DNA of 64,000 nt from Flavitalea plasmicola. GTDB taxonomy: Bacteria > Bacteroidota > Bacteroidia > Chitinophagales > Chitinophagaceae. A model generated the notes under the pieces. The model saw only the letters and a list, made by a program, of their open reading frames with translations, had not been told where the DNA came from and did not search any database. The stretch is taken from the NCBI RefSeq assembly GCF_030546645.1, contig NZ_JAUOTO010000006.1, positions 62,001 through 126,000 of the forward strand, written 5' to 3'. Position 1 is the stretch's first letter. The number at the start of each line of letters is the position of its first letter. Made by a program: the position numbers and the translations under genes. Below are positions 26,973 through 35,677 of the stretch, piece by piece.

Positions 26973-27272
26973 TCATACACCTTCCTTCGAAGCATTTGGG
27001 TCTTCCAACAGATCGCTGATGGCAACTTTGTATCCGGCTTTCACCAGTTTATGGAGATAGGCGTCCAGCGTACGACAGGAAAATGCTGCCGAAACTTCTC
27101 CGTTATTCTTTACGGTAAGGGCAATACCCAGCACCTGCGAAGTGATAATCGCATCATCATCGAAGGTTTCGTAAGATTCGCCCACACGGCACAGTAGAAC
27201 TGCATCCGGATAGTTTTGTTTGATAGCTCGGCGCTGTAATATCAACCGCGTATCGGCATTGCTTTTATCCAT
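26973..27272 (-). CDS. Stand-alone MutS domain I-like protein
   Basis: The ATG at 27272 gives only 99 residues, all of which resemble the mismatch-recognition domain I of MutS: the stretch YPDAVLLCRVGESYETFDDDA, then VLGIALTVKNNG, and LDAYLHKLVKAGYKVAISDLLEDP. The Phe-x-Glu mismatch-wedge motif (GDFYETF in MutS) is here GESYETF, so the Phe is replaced by Ser or shifted. There is no connector, clamp or ATPase domain and no room for one: a different gene follows. Such single-domain proteins occur in Bacteroidota. It may be a DNA-binding accessory factor or an inhibitor of mismatch repair, or a remnant. Function is not established. Confidence 0.65.
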   Translation of the reverse strand: MDKSNADTRLILQRRAIKQNYPDAVLLCRVGESYETFDDDAIITSQVLGIALTVKNNGEVSAAFSCRTLDAYLHKLVKAGYKVAISDLLEDPNASKEGV

Positions 27273-27527
27273 GGAATGACAAATTTGGGCAATACAAAAC
27301 AGTTTCCGTTTGATTCCTGGGGAAACTTCGATTGGAGGGAAAAGCAAGGAGGACTGACGAAACTAAAGATAGTATTTTTTACACTATTAGAATGATTTTG
27401 GAGTGCGGTTCAGACTCCTGGCGCCGATAAATCAGGTCACCGGATTATTACACGTTATACCCTATTTCGGTGGTGGTCCTTCTTTAAATGGAATGATTAT
27501 TGTTTTTAGTGATTTTTAACTTCATAG

Positions 27528-27812
27528 ATGGAAGGCCCATTGGAAAATCTCACCGCCTCAGACCTTCGGCGACTCCTGATTCTGGAGATTCATAAATTCA
27601 TAAAATGCATCGATGATGGCTCTTTTGAAGAATTGAAATTGCTAAAAGCGCATTCCACAGAAATGCTAAACTTAATCTCATTTAAAGAACTGCAAGAAAA
27701 GAGATTGATCGAGTGGGGAAAAAATTACACACAACGCCCCATACCCAATCCCGGAAATAATTCCATTGCATTTAATATGGATGAAAGTTTCGCAAAACCA
27801 AATGACAAATAG
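27528..27812 (+). CDS. Small hypothetical protein
   Basis: A 94-residue acidic, helical protein (LTASDLRRLLILEIHKFIKCIDDGSFEELKLLKAHSTEMLNL), without signal peptide or recognised family. A strong rightward terminator 48 bp after the stop supports it as a real transcription unit. It stands alone between leftward genes. Confidence 0.5.
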   Translation: MEGPLENLTASDLRRLLILEIHKFIKCIDDGSFEELKLLKAHSTEMLNLISFKELQEKRLIEWGKNYTQRPIPNPGNNSIAFNMDESFAKPNDK

Positions 27813-27859
27813 ATTTAAATTGTATTTTCAGGTTTTAAAAGAAATTGAAGTTATTATGG

Positions 27860-27895
27860 GGGGCAGGATTTATTAATCCGTGCCCCTTTTTATTT
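27860..27895 (+). terminator. Rho-independent terminator, rightward
   Basis: The stem GGGGCA-GGATT pairs with AATCC-(g)-TGCCCC across a TATT loop, then TTTTTATTT follows. It ends the small gene at 27528. Confidence 0.8.
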
Positions 27896-28026
27896 CCGTT
27901 TGAGAAGCGATAGGGTATAAATTGTCTGATATCCTGCAGCCAGCATTTCTTACATACAACTTGATGTCGCAATTTACGACCTCAAGTTTTCCGCCCGCTC
28001 ACCGGATTCCCTTGACAAGGCCATTC

Positions 28027-28359
28027 CTAAAAGATCTTACTTTTTGTCTTCCCCATTTTTAGCTTCAATATAAACGTAGCGATCACATCGTACTTGACGC
28101 CAATGAGAGAAGCAAAGCGCATCATCTCGTTGACAGTAAATTCTCCCGGGTCCTCCACTTTCTTTCTGAATGCATAAAAGGAGATTTCCAGTTCAATAGA
28201 CATTTGTGTCTCGCTGATGATGGCAAAGATTTGATTAAAGCCACTGATCTTGTCGGATTCTAATTCATTCTTGATGGAATTGAGCCTGATCCTGCGCTTA
28301 GCTTCCTTGGCTATTTGCTTTGCGTTATCCTTAGGCCTGGTTTTGAAGGGTTTACTCAC
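28027..28359 (-). CDS. Small basic protein, possibly HTH-like
   Basis: A GTG start at 28359 gives 110 residues. A lysine/arginine-rich N-terminus (SKPFKTRPKDNAKQIAKEAKRRIRL) precedes a helical part that reads like a divergent XRE domain (SIELEISFYAFRKKVEDPGEFTVNEMMRFASLIGV). DNA binding is likely from charge and pattern but not proven. It is monocistronic. The intergenic DNA to the right, 28360-28631, is AT-rich with no further feature recognised. Confidence 0.5.
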   Translation of the reverse strand: MSKPFKTRPKDNAKQIAKEAKRRIRLNSIKNELESDKISGFNQIFAIISETQMSIELEISFYAFRKKVEDPGEFTVNEMMRFASLIGVKYDVIATFILKLKMGKTKSKIF

Positions 28360-28631
28360 TCGTCGGATATTTTCCCCAAAAATCTAACAGAAAACATTGA
28401 TTTCCTTCTTTCAATGAGATTACATTAAATCACATTAGCATAAAAAATTTTGTGGTCTAAAAAGGCCGCAGTTTCCCGATTTATCCGTATCTTTCCCTCG
28501 TTCCTGCAATCATTTATTAAGTTTTCAATGGTTCAATTTGTTTTTCAAGTTTTTTCACGATACACCTTAATAACAAATGCTGGGCACGTACGGAACAACT
28601 AAACTTTCTTAACCATTAATTAGAATTACAA

Positions 28632-29045
28632 ATGAATTCGGATTTGGAGGGTTTTTATAAAAAGATGACGAAAGCCCAGGCATCCCTTATCAAAAAAATG
28701 TTCAAGCACCATCCTTCGGCCATTGTGGAAGAATTTGTGTACGATCAGTTGATCAGCACGGGCACGCTTTTCCTCGAAAACGGTTCACCCGGTCGCGAAG
28801 CGTTCCACATCTGCAACAAATGCTGGAAAAAAGTGCGCATAGGGACAAAGGACCTGCGTGCTTGCCTGGGTGCCGGCGAGGGTCGTCCGTGTTACTTCGT
28901 TATCGTCGTTTCCACCTCCGGGTTCACAAAGCAGGTGGTAAAATTCGCACAGGCCACCAGCAAACCTGTTTTGCTCTGCGACCTGGATCAGCTGATAATG
29001 GCTTACCTGTCCCGAAATATTTCCCACAAACGATCTTCCCGGTAG
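28632..29045 (+). CDS. Protein with Mrr-like C-terminal segment
   Basis: This is a 137-residue product. The C-terminal half, FVIVVSTSGFTKQVVKFAQATSKPVLLCDLDQLI, resembles the last part of Mrr/restriction-endonuclease-like folds, where the equivalent strand-helix (TTSGFTKEA..FA) and LIDGEQL elements follow the active site. The catalytic D-(E/Q)xK residues expected ahead of it are not evident. Instead there is a cysteine pair CNKC near residue 62 and a short basic N-terminal region. It may be a degenerate nuclease core, a zinc-bound derivative, or unrelated. The ATG at 28632 has no competing start. No methyltransferase or specificity gene is near, so a restriction role is not supported. Confidence 0.5.
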   Translation: MNSDLEGFYKKMTKAQASLIKKMFKHHPSAIVEEFVYDQLISTGTLFLENGSPGREAFHICNKCWKKVRIGTKDLRACLGAGEGRPCYFVIVVSTSGFTKQVVKFAQATSKPVLLCDLDQLIMAYLSRNISHKRSSR

Positions 29046-29063
29046 GATTTGCAATTTCTCCCC

Positions 29064-29072
29064 TAATTTTAC
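29064..29072 (+). promoter_or_regulatory. -7 element TAATTTTAC, very short leader
   Basis: It lies exactly 12 nt before the yhcH-like ATG. Compare the elements at 41903 and 56146, which have the same spacing. Confidence 0.4.
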
Positions 29073-29075
29073 CCT

Positions 29076-29537
29076 ATGATCACCTCCACGAACAACCAGC
29101 TTTTCTGGTACAAGGCCATCAATCCGAACTTTGCCAAAGCCATCGACTTTGCCCTGAATACCGATCTTTCCTCCCTGCCCGTGGGCAGACACGACATCGA
29201 CGGCGACAACGTCTTCGCCATCATCAATGAATACACGACCAAACCCTTCGAGGAATGTGACCCCGAAAGCCACCGCGACTACGCCGACATCCAGATCATG
29301 GTCACGGGCACGGAAAAGTTCGGCTATATCCCCCTCAATGGTCAACAACCTTCCATCGCCTACAATGAAGAAAAGGACGTAGCCCTCTACTCCATCCCTG
29401 AAGAAGACCTGAGCTATATCCGCCTGAGCCCCGGTCAGTTCATCATCTTCTTTCCTACGGATATTCACCAGCCCGAAGTATATAACAAAGCCCCGGAGCT
29501 GGTGAAAAAGCTCGTGCTCAAGATCAGCGTCACCTGA
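29076..29537 (+). CDS. YhcH/YjgK/YiaL (DUF386) family protein
   Basis: The 153-residue length is typical for the family. Characteristic stretches are GRHDIDGDNVFAIINEY, ESHRDYADIQIMVTGTEKFGY and SPGQFIIFFPTDIHQPEV with the metal-ligand-like His/Glu set of this cupin fold. Members are implicated in sialic acid or other sugar metabolism as anomerase-like enzymes; the precise substrate here is unknown. It is likely cotranscribed with the Gre-like gene 20 bp downstream. Confidence 0.85.
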   Translation: MITSTNNQLFWYKAINPNFAKAIDFALNTDLSSLPVGRHDIDGDNVFAIINEYTTKPFEECDPESHRDYADIQIMVTGTEKFGYIPLNGQQPSIAYNEEKDVALYSIPEEDLSYIRLSPGQFIIFFPTDIHQPEVYNKAPELVKKLVLKISVT

Positions 29538-29557
29538 TAAAGCCAACGCCCTTCCAT

Positions 29558-30115
29558 ATGGACAATACCCAAAAACTGGCCTTCAAGTCCCAACTCAAGC
29601 AGTTCGGTCTCGACCTCATCGCCCAACGCATCGCCGCCGCCCGCCAGGCCGCCGACCAGGCACAGGAGGCCGCTAACCAGGAGGAAAAAAGCTCCGCAGG
29701 CGACAAATACGAGACGGGCCGCGCCATGGGCCAGCTCCAGAAAGAAATGCACGCCCGCCAGCAGGCAGAACATGAACGCGAACATGCCGCCCTGCTCCGC
29801 GTCCGCGCCGACGCCCTCTGCACCCACCCCGTCCCCGGCGCCTTTATCCAATGCCAGGATATGTCCTCAGAACGAACCGGAGGTTCGTTGTCCGAAGGAC
29901 AATTATTAGAGGTTTCCGGGAAACGGGTTGATTTTTTCGGATACCCGTTTCCCGGAATTTTCATCTGCGCCGGCCTGGGCAAACATTCCGTCGCCGGCCA
30001 GACCATTCTCTTCCTCTCCCCCGCAGCGCCCCTCGCCAAATCCCTCCTTGACAAAAAGACGGGCGACGAATTCTCCTTCAACGGTCGCACCCTCCGCATA
30101 GAAGATCTTTTCTAA
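29558..30115 (+). CDS. GreA/GreB-like protein with palindromic in-frame insertion
   Basis: The 185-residue protein has a helical, Ala/Glu-rich N-terminal half with SSAGDKYETGRAMGQLQKEM, and a C-terminal beta domain ending SPAAPLAKSLLDKKTGDEFSFNGRTLRIEDL. This matches the Gre-factor-like family of Bacteroidota (some databases call it 3-oxoacyl-ACP synthase by mistake). Between FIQCQ and PGIFICAGLGK, about residues 101-131, there is an extra ~31-residue segment that I do not expect in the family, encoded by DNA made almost wholly of three consecutive hairpins (29871-29955). It keeps the frame. A role in transcription elongation is inferred from the C-terminal domain only. Confidence 0.75.
   Translation: MDNTQKLAFKSQLKQFGLDLIAQRIAAARQAADQAQEAANQEEKSSAGDKYETGRAMGQLQKEMHARQQAEHEREHAALLRVRADALCTHPVPGAFIQCQDMSSERTGGSLSEGQLLEVSGKRVDFFGYPFPGIFICAGLGKHSVAGQTILFLSPAAPLAKSLLDKKTGDEFSFNGRTLRIEDLF
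29871..29955 (+). repeat. Palindromic element copy A, inside a coding region
   Basis: Hairpin 1 is AACGAACC/GGTTCGTT with loop GGA (29871-29889). Hairpin 2 is GTCC-GAA-GGAC (29890-29900). After 15 nt, hairpin 3 has perfect 13-bp arms at 29916-29928 and 29943-29955 around a loop containing TTTTTTCGGA. Copies B (61930) and C (54717) share the first 30-nt design. Confidence 0.85.
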
Positions 30116-30254
30116 GCAGGCCATGCCCATCGAAATCACCATATAAAAACTTATCTTTCAAAAAAATAATCGACAGCAGATTACAAACCCATTCCCCGCA
30201 TCTCTATATAATATTATGTCCTACTTTCCATTATTCAAATCAAGCCGACCATTC

Positions 30255-32189
30255 ATGAGAAAGACTTTCCTGACGATTTTCACCGCCTGCGGCCTGCTTG
30301 CCGCATTTGCCCAGCCGACGGCCAACGGAATATCCATCATCCCCGCCCCCGTCAGCCTGACACCAGGCCAGGGTAGCTTTACGCTGCCCAAAACCATCGC
30401 CATCGAATCAGGCGTTCAGCAGAGCCAGGCCATCACGGATCTGCAAACGCACCTCACCGCCGCCACAGGCTACAAAGTCGTACTCGCCAAATCCGGGATG
30501 CCGGCTACCATCCATCTGACCCTTAACAAGTCTGTCAATACCACATTGGGCGATGAAGGATACGACCTCTCCGTCGCCGCCACCGGCATCACCATCAAGG
30601 CCAACAAGCCGGCCGGCCTCTTCTACGGCGTACAGACCCTCCTGCAGCTGCTCCCGAAAGAGATCGAAAGCCGCACCGTCGTCAAAGGCGTCGCCTGGCA
30701 GGTCCCCTTCGTGACGATCCGCGACTACCCCCGCTTCGGCTGGCGCGGCCTCATGCTGGACGTCTCCCGCCATTTCTTTACCAAACAGGAGGTGAAAGAC
30801 TTCATCGACGAAATGGTGAAATATAAATACAATCTCCTCCACTGGCACCTTACGGACGACCAGGGCTGGCGCATCGAGATCAAGGCCCTCCCCAAGCTGA
30901 CGGAAGTAGGCGCCTGGAACGCCAAACGCGAAGGCCGCTTCGGCACCTTCTCCGCACCCGCCGCCGACGAACCCCGCAACTACGGCGGCTTCTACACCCA
31001 GGATGATATAAAGGAGATGGTCCAATACGCCGCGGCCCGCTTCGTGGACATCCTCCCGGAAGTAGACATCCCCGGCCACTCCCTGGCAGCCATCGCGGCC
31101 TACCCGGAGCTCTCCTGCACGGAAGGCGCTGACAAATACCGCGTCAACTCCGGCGACAAGTTCATGAACTGGTACCCCGGCGGCTTTTCCGCGATCATCG
31201 ACAACACCCTCTGCCCGGCCAATGAAAAAGTATATCCCTTCCTCGATAAAGTGTTTACGGAAGTAGCCGCCCTTTTCCCCTTCGGCTATATCCACGTGGG
31301 CGGCGACGAATGCGCCAAGAACTTCTGGGAAAAAAGCGATGCCATCCGGCAGCTGATGCAGAAAGAGAACCTGAAAAATATGCAGGAGGTCCAAAGCTAT
31401 TTCGAGAAAAGAGTAGAAAAGATCGTTGAGTCCAAAGGCAAAAAGGTCATCGGCTGGGACGAGATCCTGGAAGGCGGCCTGGCTCCCAACGCGGCCGTCA
31501 TGAGCTGGCGTGGGATCAAAGGCGGTATCGAGGCCGCAAAACAGGGCCACCAGGTAGTCATGTCCCCCACCACCTTCGTATACCTGGATTACATGCAGGG
31601 CGACGCCATCATCGAACCGCCGGTATACGCTACCCTCCGCCTCAACACGGCCTACTCCTTCGAACCCGTCCCCGACGGCGTCGACCCCTCCCTCATCAAA
31701 GGCGGACAAGCCAACCTCTGGACAGAGCAGGTGTACAATACCCGCCACCTTCAATACATGATATGGCCCCGCAGCCTGGCCGTAGCCGAATGCCTGTGGT
31801 CGCCCAAAGAAAAAAAGAGCTGGACGGACTTCGTCCGCAGGACGGAAGCCACCTTCCAGCGTATGGACATCCAGCAGATAAAGTATGCACGCTCCCTGTA
31901 TGATGTAGCTTTCACGGCAAAAAAAGACCCCAGCGCCAGCGACTCCCTCTCCATCGGGCTGTCCACGGAGGTACCGGGCCTGGATATTTACTACAGCTTC
32001 GATAACTCGAACCCCGATAGCTTCTATCCCAAATACGCCCACCCCCTGACAGTGCCGAAGGACGCAGACATGCTGAAAGTGATCACCTACAGGGATGGCC
32101 GCCCCATCGGGCGCCAGCTCGACATGCCCATCAATGAACTAAAACGCCGCGCCGGTCTGAAAGACAAGCCGGTCCCTCCCGCTGAATAA
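30255..32189 (+). CDS. Family GH20 beta-N-acetylhexosaminidase
   Basis: The ATG at 30255 starts a signal peptide (MRKTFLTIFTACGLLAAFAQ); an upstream ATG at 30216 adds 13 residues without need. The product is 644 residues. An N-terminal GH20b-type domain (IIPAPVSLTPGQGSFTLP) precedes the catalytic barrel (FGWRGLMLDVSRHFFTKQEVKDFID, LLHWHLTDDQGWRIEIK, DILPEVDIPGHSLAA). The catalytic Asp-Glu pair is D351-E352 in HVGGDECAK. VIGWDEILEGG and MSWRG complete the site. It releases terminal GlcNAc or GalNAc from chitin-derived or glycoprotein oligosaccharides, probably in the periplasm. A C-terminal part after residue ~540 looks like a small beta domain. Confidence 0.95.
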   Translation: MRKTFLTIFTACGLLAAFAQPTANGISIIPAPVSLTPGQGSFTLPKTIAIESGVQQSQAITDLQTHLTAATGYKVVLAKSGMPATIHLTLNKSVNTTLGDEGYDLSVAATGITIKANKPAGLFYGVQTLLQLLPKEIESRTVVKGVAWQVPFVTIRDYPRFGWRGLMLDVSRHFFTKQEVKDFIDEMVKYKYNLLHWHLTDDQGWRIEIKALPKLTEVGAWNAKREGRFGTFSAPAADEPRNYGGFYTQDDIKEMVQYAAARFVDILPEVDIPGHSLAAIAAYPELSCTEGADKYRVNSGDKFMNWYPGGFSAIIDNTLCPANEKVYPFLDKVFTEVAALFPFGYIHVGGDECAKNFWEKSDAIRQLMQKENLKNMQEVQSYFEKRVEKIVESKGKKVIGWDEILEGGLAPNAAVMSWRGIKGGIEAAKQGHQVVMSPTTFVYLDYMQGDAIIEPPVYATLRLNTAYSFEPVPDGVDPSLIKGGQANLWTEQVYNTRHLQYMIWPRSLAVAECLWSPKEKKSWTDFVRRTEATFQRMDIQQIKYARSLYDVAFTAKKDPSASDSLSIGLSTEVPGLDIYYSFDNSNPDSFYPKYAHPLTVPKDADMLKVITYRDGRPIGRQLDMPINELKRRAGLKDKPVPPAE

Positions 32190-32197
32190 TACACGAT

Positions 32198-32905
32198 ATG
32201 CAAGACGTCCTGGGACAGGCCATCGCGGATTATTATCATATGACCTCCAGCGCTAAGCTCTGGGTGCATAGTCACCATGGACCCAGAGAGCTCATGCCCG
32301 TGGAAACCTATTTCCGCAACGCAGACAACATGCCGGAACTGGAATGGATCGCCCTCCAGCATTGCCGGGGTCGCGTCATGGACATCGGCGCCGGCGCCGG
32401 CAGCCACACCCTCTTCCTCCAGCAGACAGGCCTGCACGCCACAGCCCTCGAGATCTCCCCCAAAGCCGCGACGGTCATCGAAGCCAGGGGCGTGAAGCAC
32501 ATCCGCTGCCAGGACTTCTTTGCTATCGACGCCCGTAAAAAATATGACACCCTCCTCCTGCTGATGAATGGCATCGGCCTGGCTGGCACCATCGAAGGCC
32601 TCCACGCCTTCCTGAAAAAAGCACGCACCCTCCTCCGCCCGGGCGGCCGCCTGGTCTTCGACTCCTGCGACGTCGCTTACCTGTACAACGGCCAGCCCCC
32701 AAAAGGATCGCCCTATTATGGAGAAGTGCTGTATCAATACGAATACCGTCGCATGCGCAGCGACTGGTTCCACTGGCTCTTCATCGACCGCCACACCATG
32801 GGTCGCATTGCCGCAAAAGAAGGATGGAATGTTAAGTTATTATATAAGGACAAATTCGACCACTATCTGGTGGAATGTACCCCGGTTTCCGCCCCGGCAT
32901 CCTGA
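32198..32905 (+). CDS. Class I SAM-dependent methyltransferase
   Basis: A 235-residue protein starting 8 bp after the hexosaminidase stop. The SAM-binding motif I is VMDIGAGAGSHTLFLQ (residues ~61-76), followed by LEISPKAATVIEARG (motif II) and LLRPGGRLVFDSCDV. The fold is clear; the substrate is not. It runs into a convergent neighbour with only 2 bp between stops. Confidence 0.88.
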   Translation: MQDVLGQAIADYYHMTSSAKLWVHSHHGPRELMPVETYFRNADNMPELEWIALQHCRGRVMDIGAGAGSHTLFLQQTGLHATALEISPKAATVIEARGVKHIRCQDFFAIDARKKYDTLLLLMNGIGLAGTIEGLHAFLKKARTLLRPGGRLVFDSCDVAYLYNGQPPKGSPYYGEVLYQYEYRRMRSDWFHWLFIDRHTMGRIAAKEGWNVKLLYKDKFDHYLVECTPVSAPAS

Positions 32906-32907
32906 TC

Positions 32908-34065
32908 TCACTTCCTGATCCAATACCAGGGGATCTTCCATTTCCCCTGGCCAACATCAATATTGACAGAATCTCCGGTATTGATCCCGTTGTACAGGAC
33001 CTCTGACACCTCTTCGCTATTCCCTTCCCCAAACCGGCCCCAGGCGGAAAGTTCCAGGTAATGCAACTTGCTGTCGGTGGAAACTCGTTTGCTCAATACC
33101 CTTACCCGCCAATGCGCCGGCACGCTGCGGTCATAATAACAGTTCGTGATGAAAATAAGCCCAAAACTATAAGCACAGGATATTGCAAGAATGCAAATGA
33201 AGGACAATACTTTCTCCTTTTCAATGGCCTTCCTGCACGCAATGATGCAGATCGCCGCAGTTATCAGGCCCCCCGTTCCTACCAGCACCCACCCCCTTGC
33301 AGCAAATTGATAGACCATATAATCCCGCAGAATAGCCACCAGTACCCCGACAACAGGAAGCACCAGCAGCAATATCAATGATGGATAAACGCTGTCCTTC
33401 CTGCTAGCCAGCCTGATCAACCCTTTCGAATACCAGATCGCGTACACCGCCACCCAGGGCGCTGCCAGCAGCACGATCATCAGCCACTCGCGCGGCTCCG
33501 GATAGACCATCTCCCACAACAACAGCGCGATGGCGTTCACAGTCCCGGCCGAAGCGATGCTCTTCGCTCTTTTCAGGCTCATCCAACGGGCATCCTCCGT
33601 GTCCCCGAATGCCTCGTTTGCCAGGATTGCCTTTCTTTCCCGCCAAGGCTCCATCCCACCCAAATTGTCGAACCTCGCTCTCACCCATTGCACCAGTTCC
33701 CGCTGCCGCTCCAGGTTGGATGGCATTTGCAGGCTTCTTCCCCCGGTCTTGTGCACAAGCAACAATCGATTGCCCACGATAATGCGATAGCCTTCTATAT
33801 CCCGCAGTCCTATGGACCGTGTCCGGAAAATACCCCGCACCAAGATCGAATGATCGTCGATCGTCACCCGGGCCCGGACGATAGAAAGCACAAGCAACAG
33901 GGAGAACACGATAAAGAACACGGCCAGGAACCAATACAATCCCACTTGTCCGGATGTCGCCGTACTTTGCCGCGCCATGGATACAAAATCCAACACCAGC
34001 GCCAACGCCAGGCATGAAAACACAAAGGCGAGGATCTTTAAGCCTTTACCAACACGATATACCAT
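32908..34065 (-). CDS. Multi-span membrane protein of unknown function
   Basis: The 385-residue protein has two N-terminal membrane helices, then a PH-like stretch (about 65-130: ARVTIDDHSILVRGIFRTRSIGLRDIEGYRII) as in bacterial PH-domain membrane proteins, then four or five further helices (about 170-310), and a soluble C-terminal part (RVRVLSKRVSTDSKLHYLELSAWGRFG). No enzyme motif is visible. It follows the GH5 gene on the same strand with 7 bp between them, so they may be cotranscribed. Confidence 0.75.
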   Translation of the reverse strand: MVYRVGKGLKILAFVFSCLALALVLDFVSMARQSTATSGQVGLYWFLAVFFIVFSLLLVLSIVRARVTIDDHSILVRGIFRTRSIGLRDIEGYRIIVGNRLLLVHKTGGRSLQMPSNLERQRELVQWVRARFDNLGGMEPWRERKAILANEAFGDTEDARWMSLKRAKSIASAGTVNAIALLLWEMVYPEPREWLMIVLLAAPWVAVYAIWYSKGLIRLASRKDSVYPSLILLLVLPVVGVLVAILRDYMVYQFAARGWVLVGTGGLITAAICIIACRKAIEKEKVLSFICILAISCAYSFGLIFITNCYYDRSVPAHWRVRVLSKRVSTDSKLHYLELSAWGRFGEGNSEEVSEVLYNGINTGDSVNIDVGQGKWKIPWYWIRK

Positions 34066-34072
34066 AAATAAC

Positions 34073-35215
34073 TCAATACTTTTTCATCAGCTCCAACAAT
34101 TCCCTATCCAGCTTATGCCCATGCCAATCCTCATAAGCTACATCCTCCCTGCCTGAATCCAATATCCCAAAATCACCGATGAAATTCCACGTGGCAAACC
34201 CGATCTGGTGCGCGGAAAGGATCTCCAGCACATCGCTGAACCAGGCGATAAACACCCCATGCGGCGTTTTTTTCCAACAGCCCGCCTCTCCGCAGTGAAC
34301 CCCCACGCCCTTTTGCATCAGCTCGATCCAGGGCCGGTAATACGCTTCCAGCATTGGCCGGCTCAGGTACTGATTTCCCACCTGGCCCGGCCACAGGGGC
34401 TCCGGCAAATGCTCGGGGTCCTTATTCGCCCAGGGCGCCTTATAATGGGAGATGGCATGCGGATAATAACCCCTGCAGCTTTGCGCAATATCCAGCTCCA
34501 TCAGCTCGGGTATCACGCTATTCCCGCCGCTATTGCCGTCCGCGATCACCAGGTGGTCCGGGTTCTCCTTACGGATTGCCTCCAGCGCTGCCTTCGCCAC
34601 TTTCCGGTAGACCTCCCCGGGAACAGGCCCCGACGGCGAATGCTGATCATTCATATCCTTCCGCATGCTGGGCTCATTCAACAGGTCGAAGCTGATCTGC
34701 TTCCTGGAAACATTTTTATATGCCTTCGCCCACATGTTCCAGTGCCAGCAAAAAGCGTCCTGCGCCGCCTGGTCCGTCCATAAATTATACGGCTCATGAA
34801 ACCCCGCATTGATGCAATACCCGGGCGCCCTGTGCAGGTTCAGGCAAACATGCATGCCATACTTATGTCCCATGGCCACCAACGCCTGGATCTCCTCCAC
34901 CTTCTGCTGGTCCACCTGGTAAACCTCCTCCGGCCTAATGTTCCTTCCCCGGTCAAACTTGAGATAATGCGGATAAGCGATCGGTATCCGGATAAAATCA
35001 AACCCCCAGTCACGCATCCACGAAAAGTGCTCCTCCGTCGTGGGCCGCCGGGACGGCGTGGGATCAGGAATATAAAAATCAAGTAAGTTGAACCCTTTCC
35101 ATTTCGGTAGCTTGTTAACAGGAGCAATAGCCGCGGCTGCCAGCGCCGCCTTGTCGGCCAGTGACCACCCCACTGTGATAAGTCCCGTTTGCTGTAGAAA
35201 AGACCTGCGATCCAT
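34073..35215 (-). CDS. Family GH5-like glycanase (cellulase fold), Tat-type signal
   Basis: The 380-residue protein has an N-terminus MDRRSFLQQTG with a twin-arginine motif followed by an alanine-rich hydrophobic stretch, which suggests Tat export. The barrel carries the GH5 acid/base glutamate E181 in FDLLNEPS and a likely nucleophile E310 in VHCGEAGCW. WGFDFIRIPIAYPHY and HVCLNLHRAPGY are the expected early strands. Members cleave beta-1,4-glucans or mannans. The exact substrate cannot be told. It is divergent from the HTH gene at 35354. Confidence 0.88.
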   Translation of the reverse strand: MDRRSFLQQTGLITVGWSLADKAALAAAAIAPVNKLPKWKGFNLLDFYIPDPTPSRRPTTEEHFSWMRDWGFDFIRIPIAYPHYLKFDRGRNIRPEEVYQVDQQKVEEIQALVAMGHKYGMHVCLNLHRAPGYCINAGFHEPYNLWTDQAAQDAFCWHWNMWAKAYKNVSRKQISFDLLNEPSMRKDMNDQHSPSGPVPGEVYRKVAKAALEAIRKENPDHLVIADGNSGGNSVIPELMELDIAQSCRGYYPHAISHYKAPWANKDPEHLPEPLWPGQVGNQYLSRPMLEAYYRPWIELMQKGVGVHCGEAGCWKKTPHGVFIAWFSDVLEILSAHQIGFATWNFIGDFGILDSGREDVAYEDWHGHKLDRELLELMKKY

Positions 35216-35353
35216 GGCAATCGATTTTTCGTTCCGCTAATCTACCTCAATTTGTCAGCACCCGATAAGTTAACTAACCGTTAAAATATCAATCTCTTAT
35301 GGCATGGAAATTGTCTTAATGCCATTATATCTTTTCACCTTAATCTACAGTAT

Positions 35354-35638
35354 ATGGAAAGGATAAAAAGAATGCGCATGGTGTTTTGTAAATACCTGAG
35401 CGCCATTGCAAAAGAAAAGAACGTCACCATCGAGGACATCGTCCGGAAAACAAATAAATCCTATACCGAAGTGAAAAAGATCATGGAAGGTTTCATGTCC
35501 CCTTCCTTCGATGACCTGCTCATTATTGCCGATTTTCTCGGCATCCACGTGACGCTGAATGCGGAGATACCGCTGGGACATAAAAAGATCATGAAGTCCA
35601 TTCCCATCATCACTGGCTCCAATAATGTTACCAATTGA
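35354..35638 (+). CDS. Small XRE-family helix-turn-helix protein
   Basis: The 94-residue protein from the ATG at 35354 has an evident HTH: FCKYLSAIAKEKNVTIEDIVRKTNKSYTEVKKIMEGFMSPSFDDLLIIADFLGI, where TIEDIVRKTNKSYTEVKKIM is the helix-turn-helix and SFDDLLIIADFLG the conserved fourth helix. It is a likely small regulator, 138 bp from the divergent GH5 gene. Its target is unknown. Confidence 0.75.
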   Translation: MERIKRMRMVFCKYLSAIAKEKNVTIEDIVRKTNKSYTEVKKIMEGFMSPSFDDLLIIADFLGIHVTLNAEIPLGHKKIMKSIPIITGSNNVTN

Positions 35639-35677
35639 TCCGTTCCTTGCGCCATTAACCATAAACCCATCCTAACA

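Noticed and set aside
28785-29546. Minus-strand frame spanning the Mrr-like and YhcH genes
   Set aside because: It overlaps two well-supported rightward genes and resembles no family.
30408-32042. Long open frame on the minus strand opposite the GH20 gene
   Set aside because: It mirrors a GC-rich gene with clear catalytic motifs and has no recognisable domain of its own.
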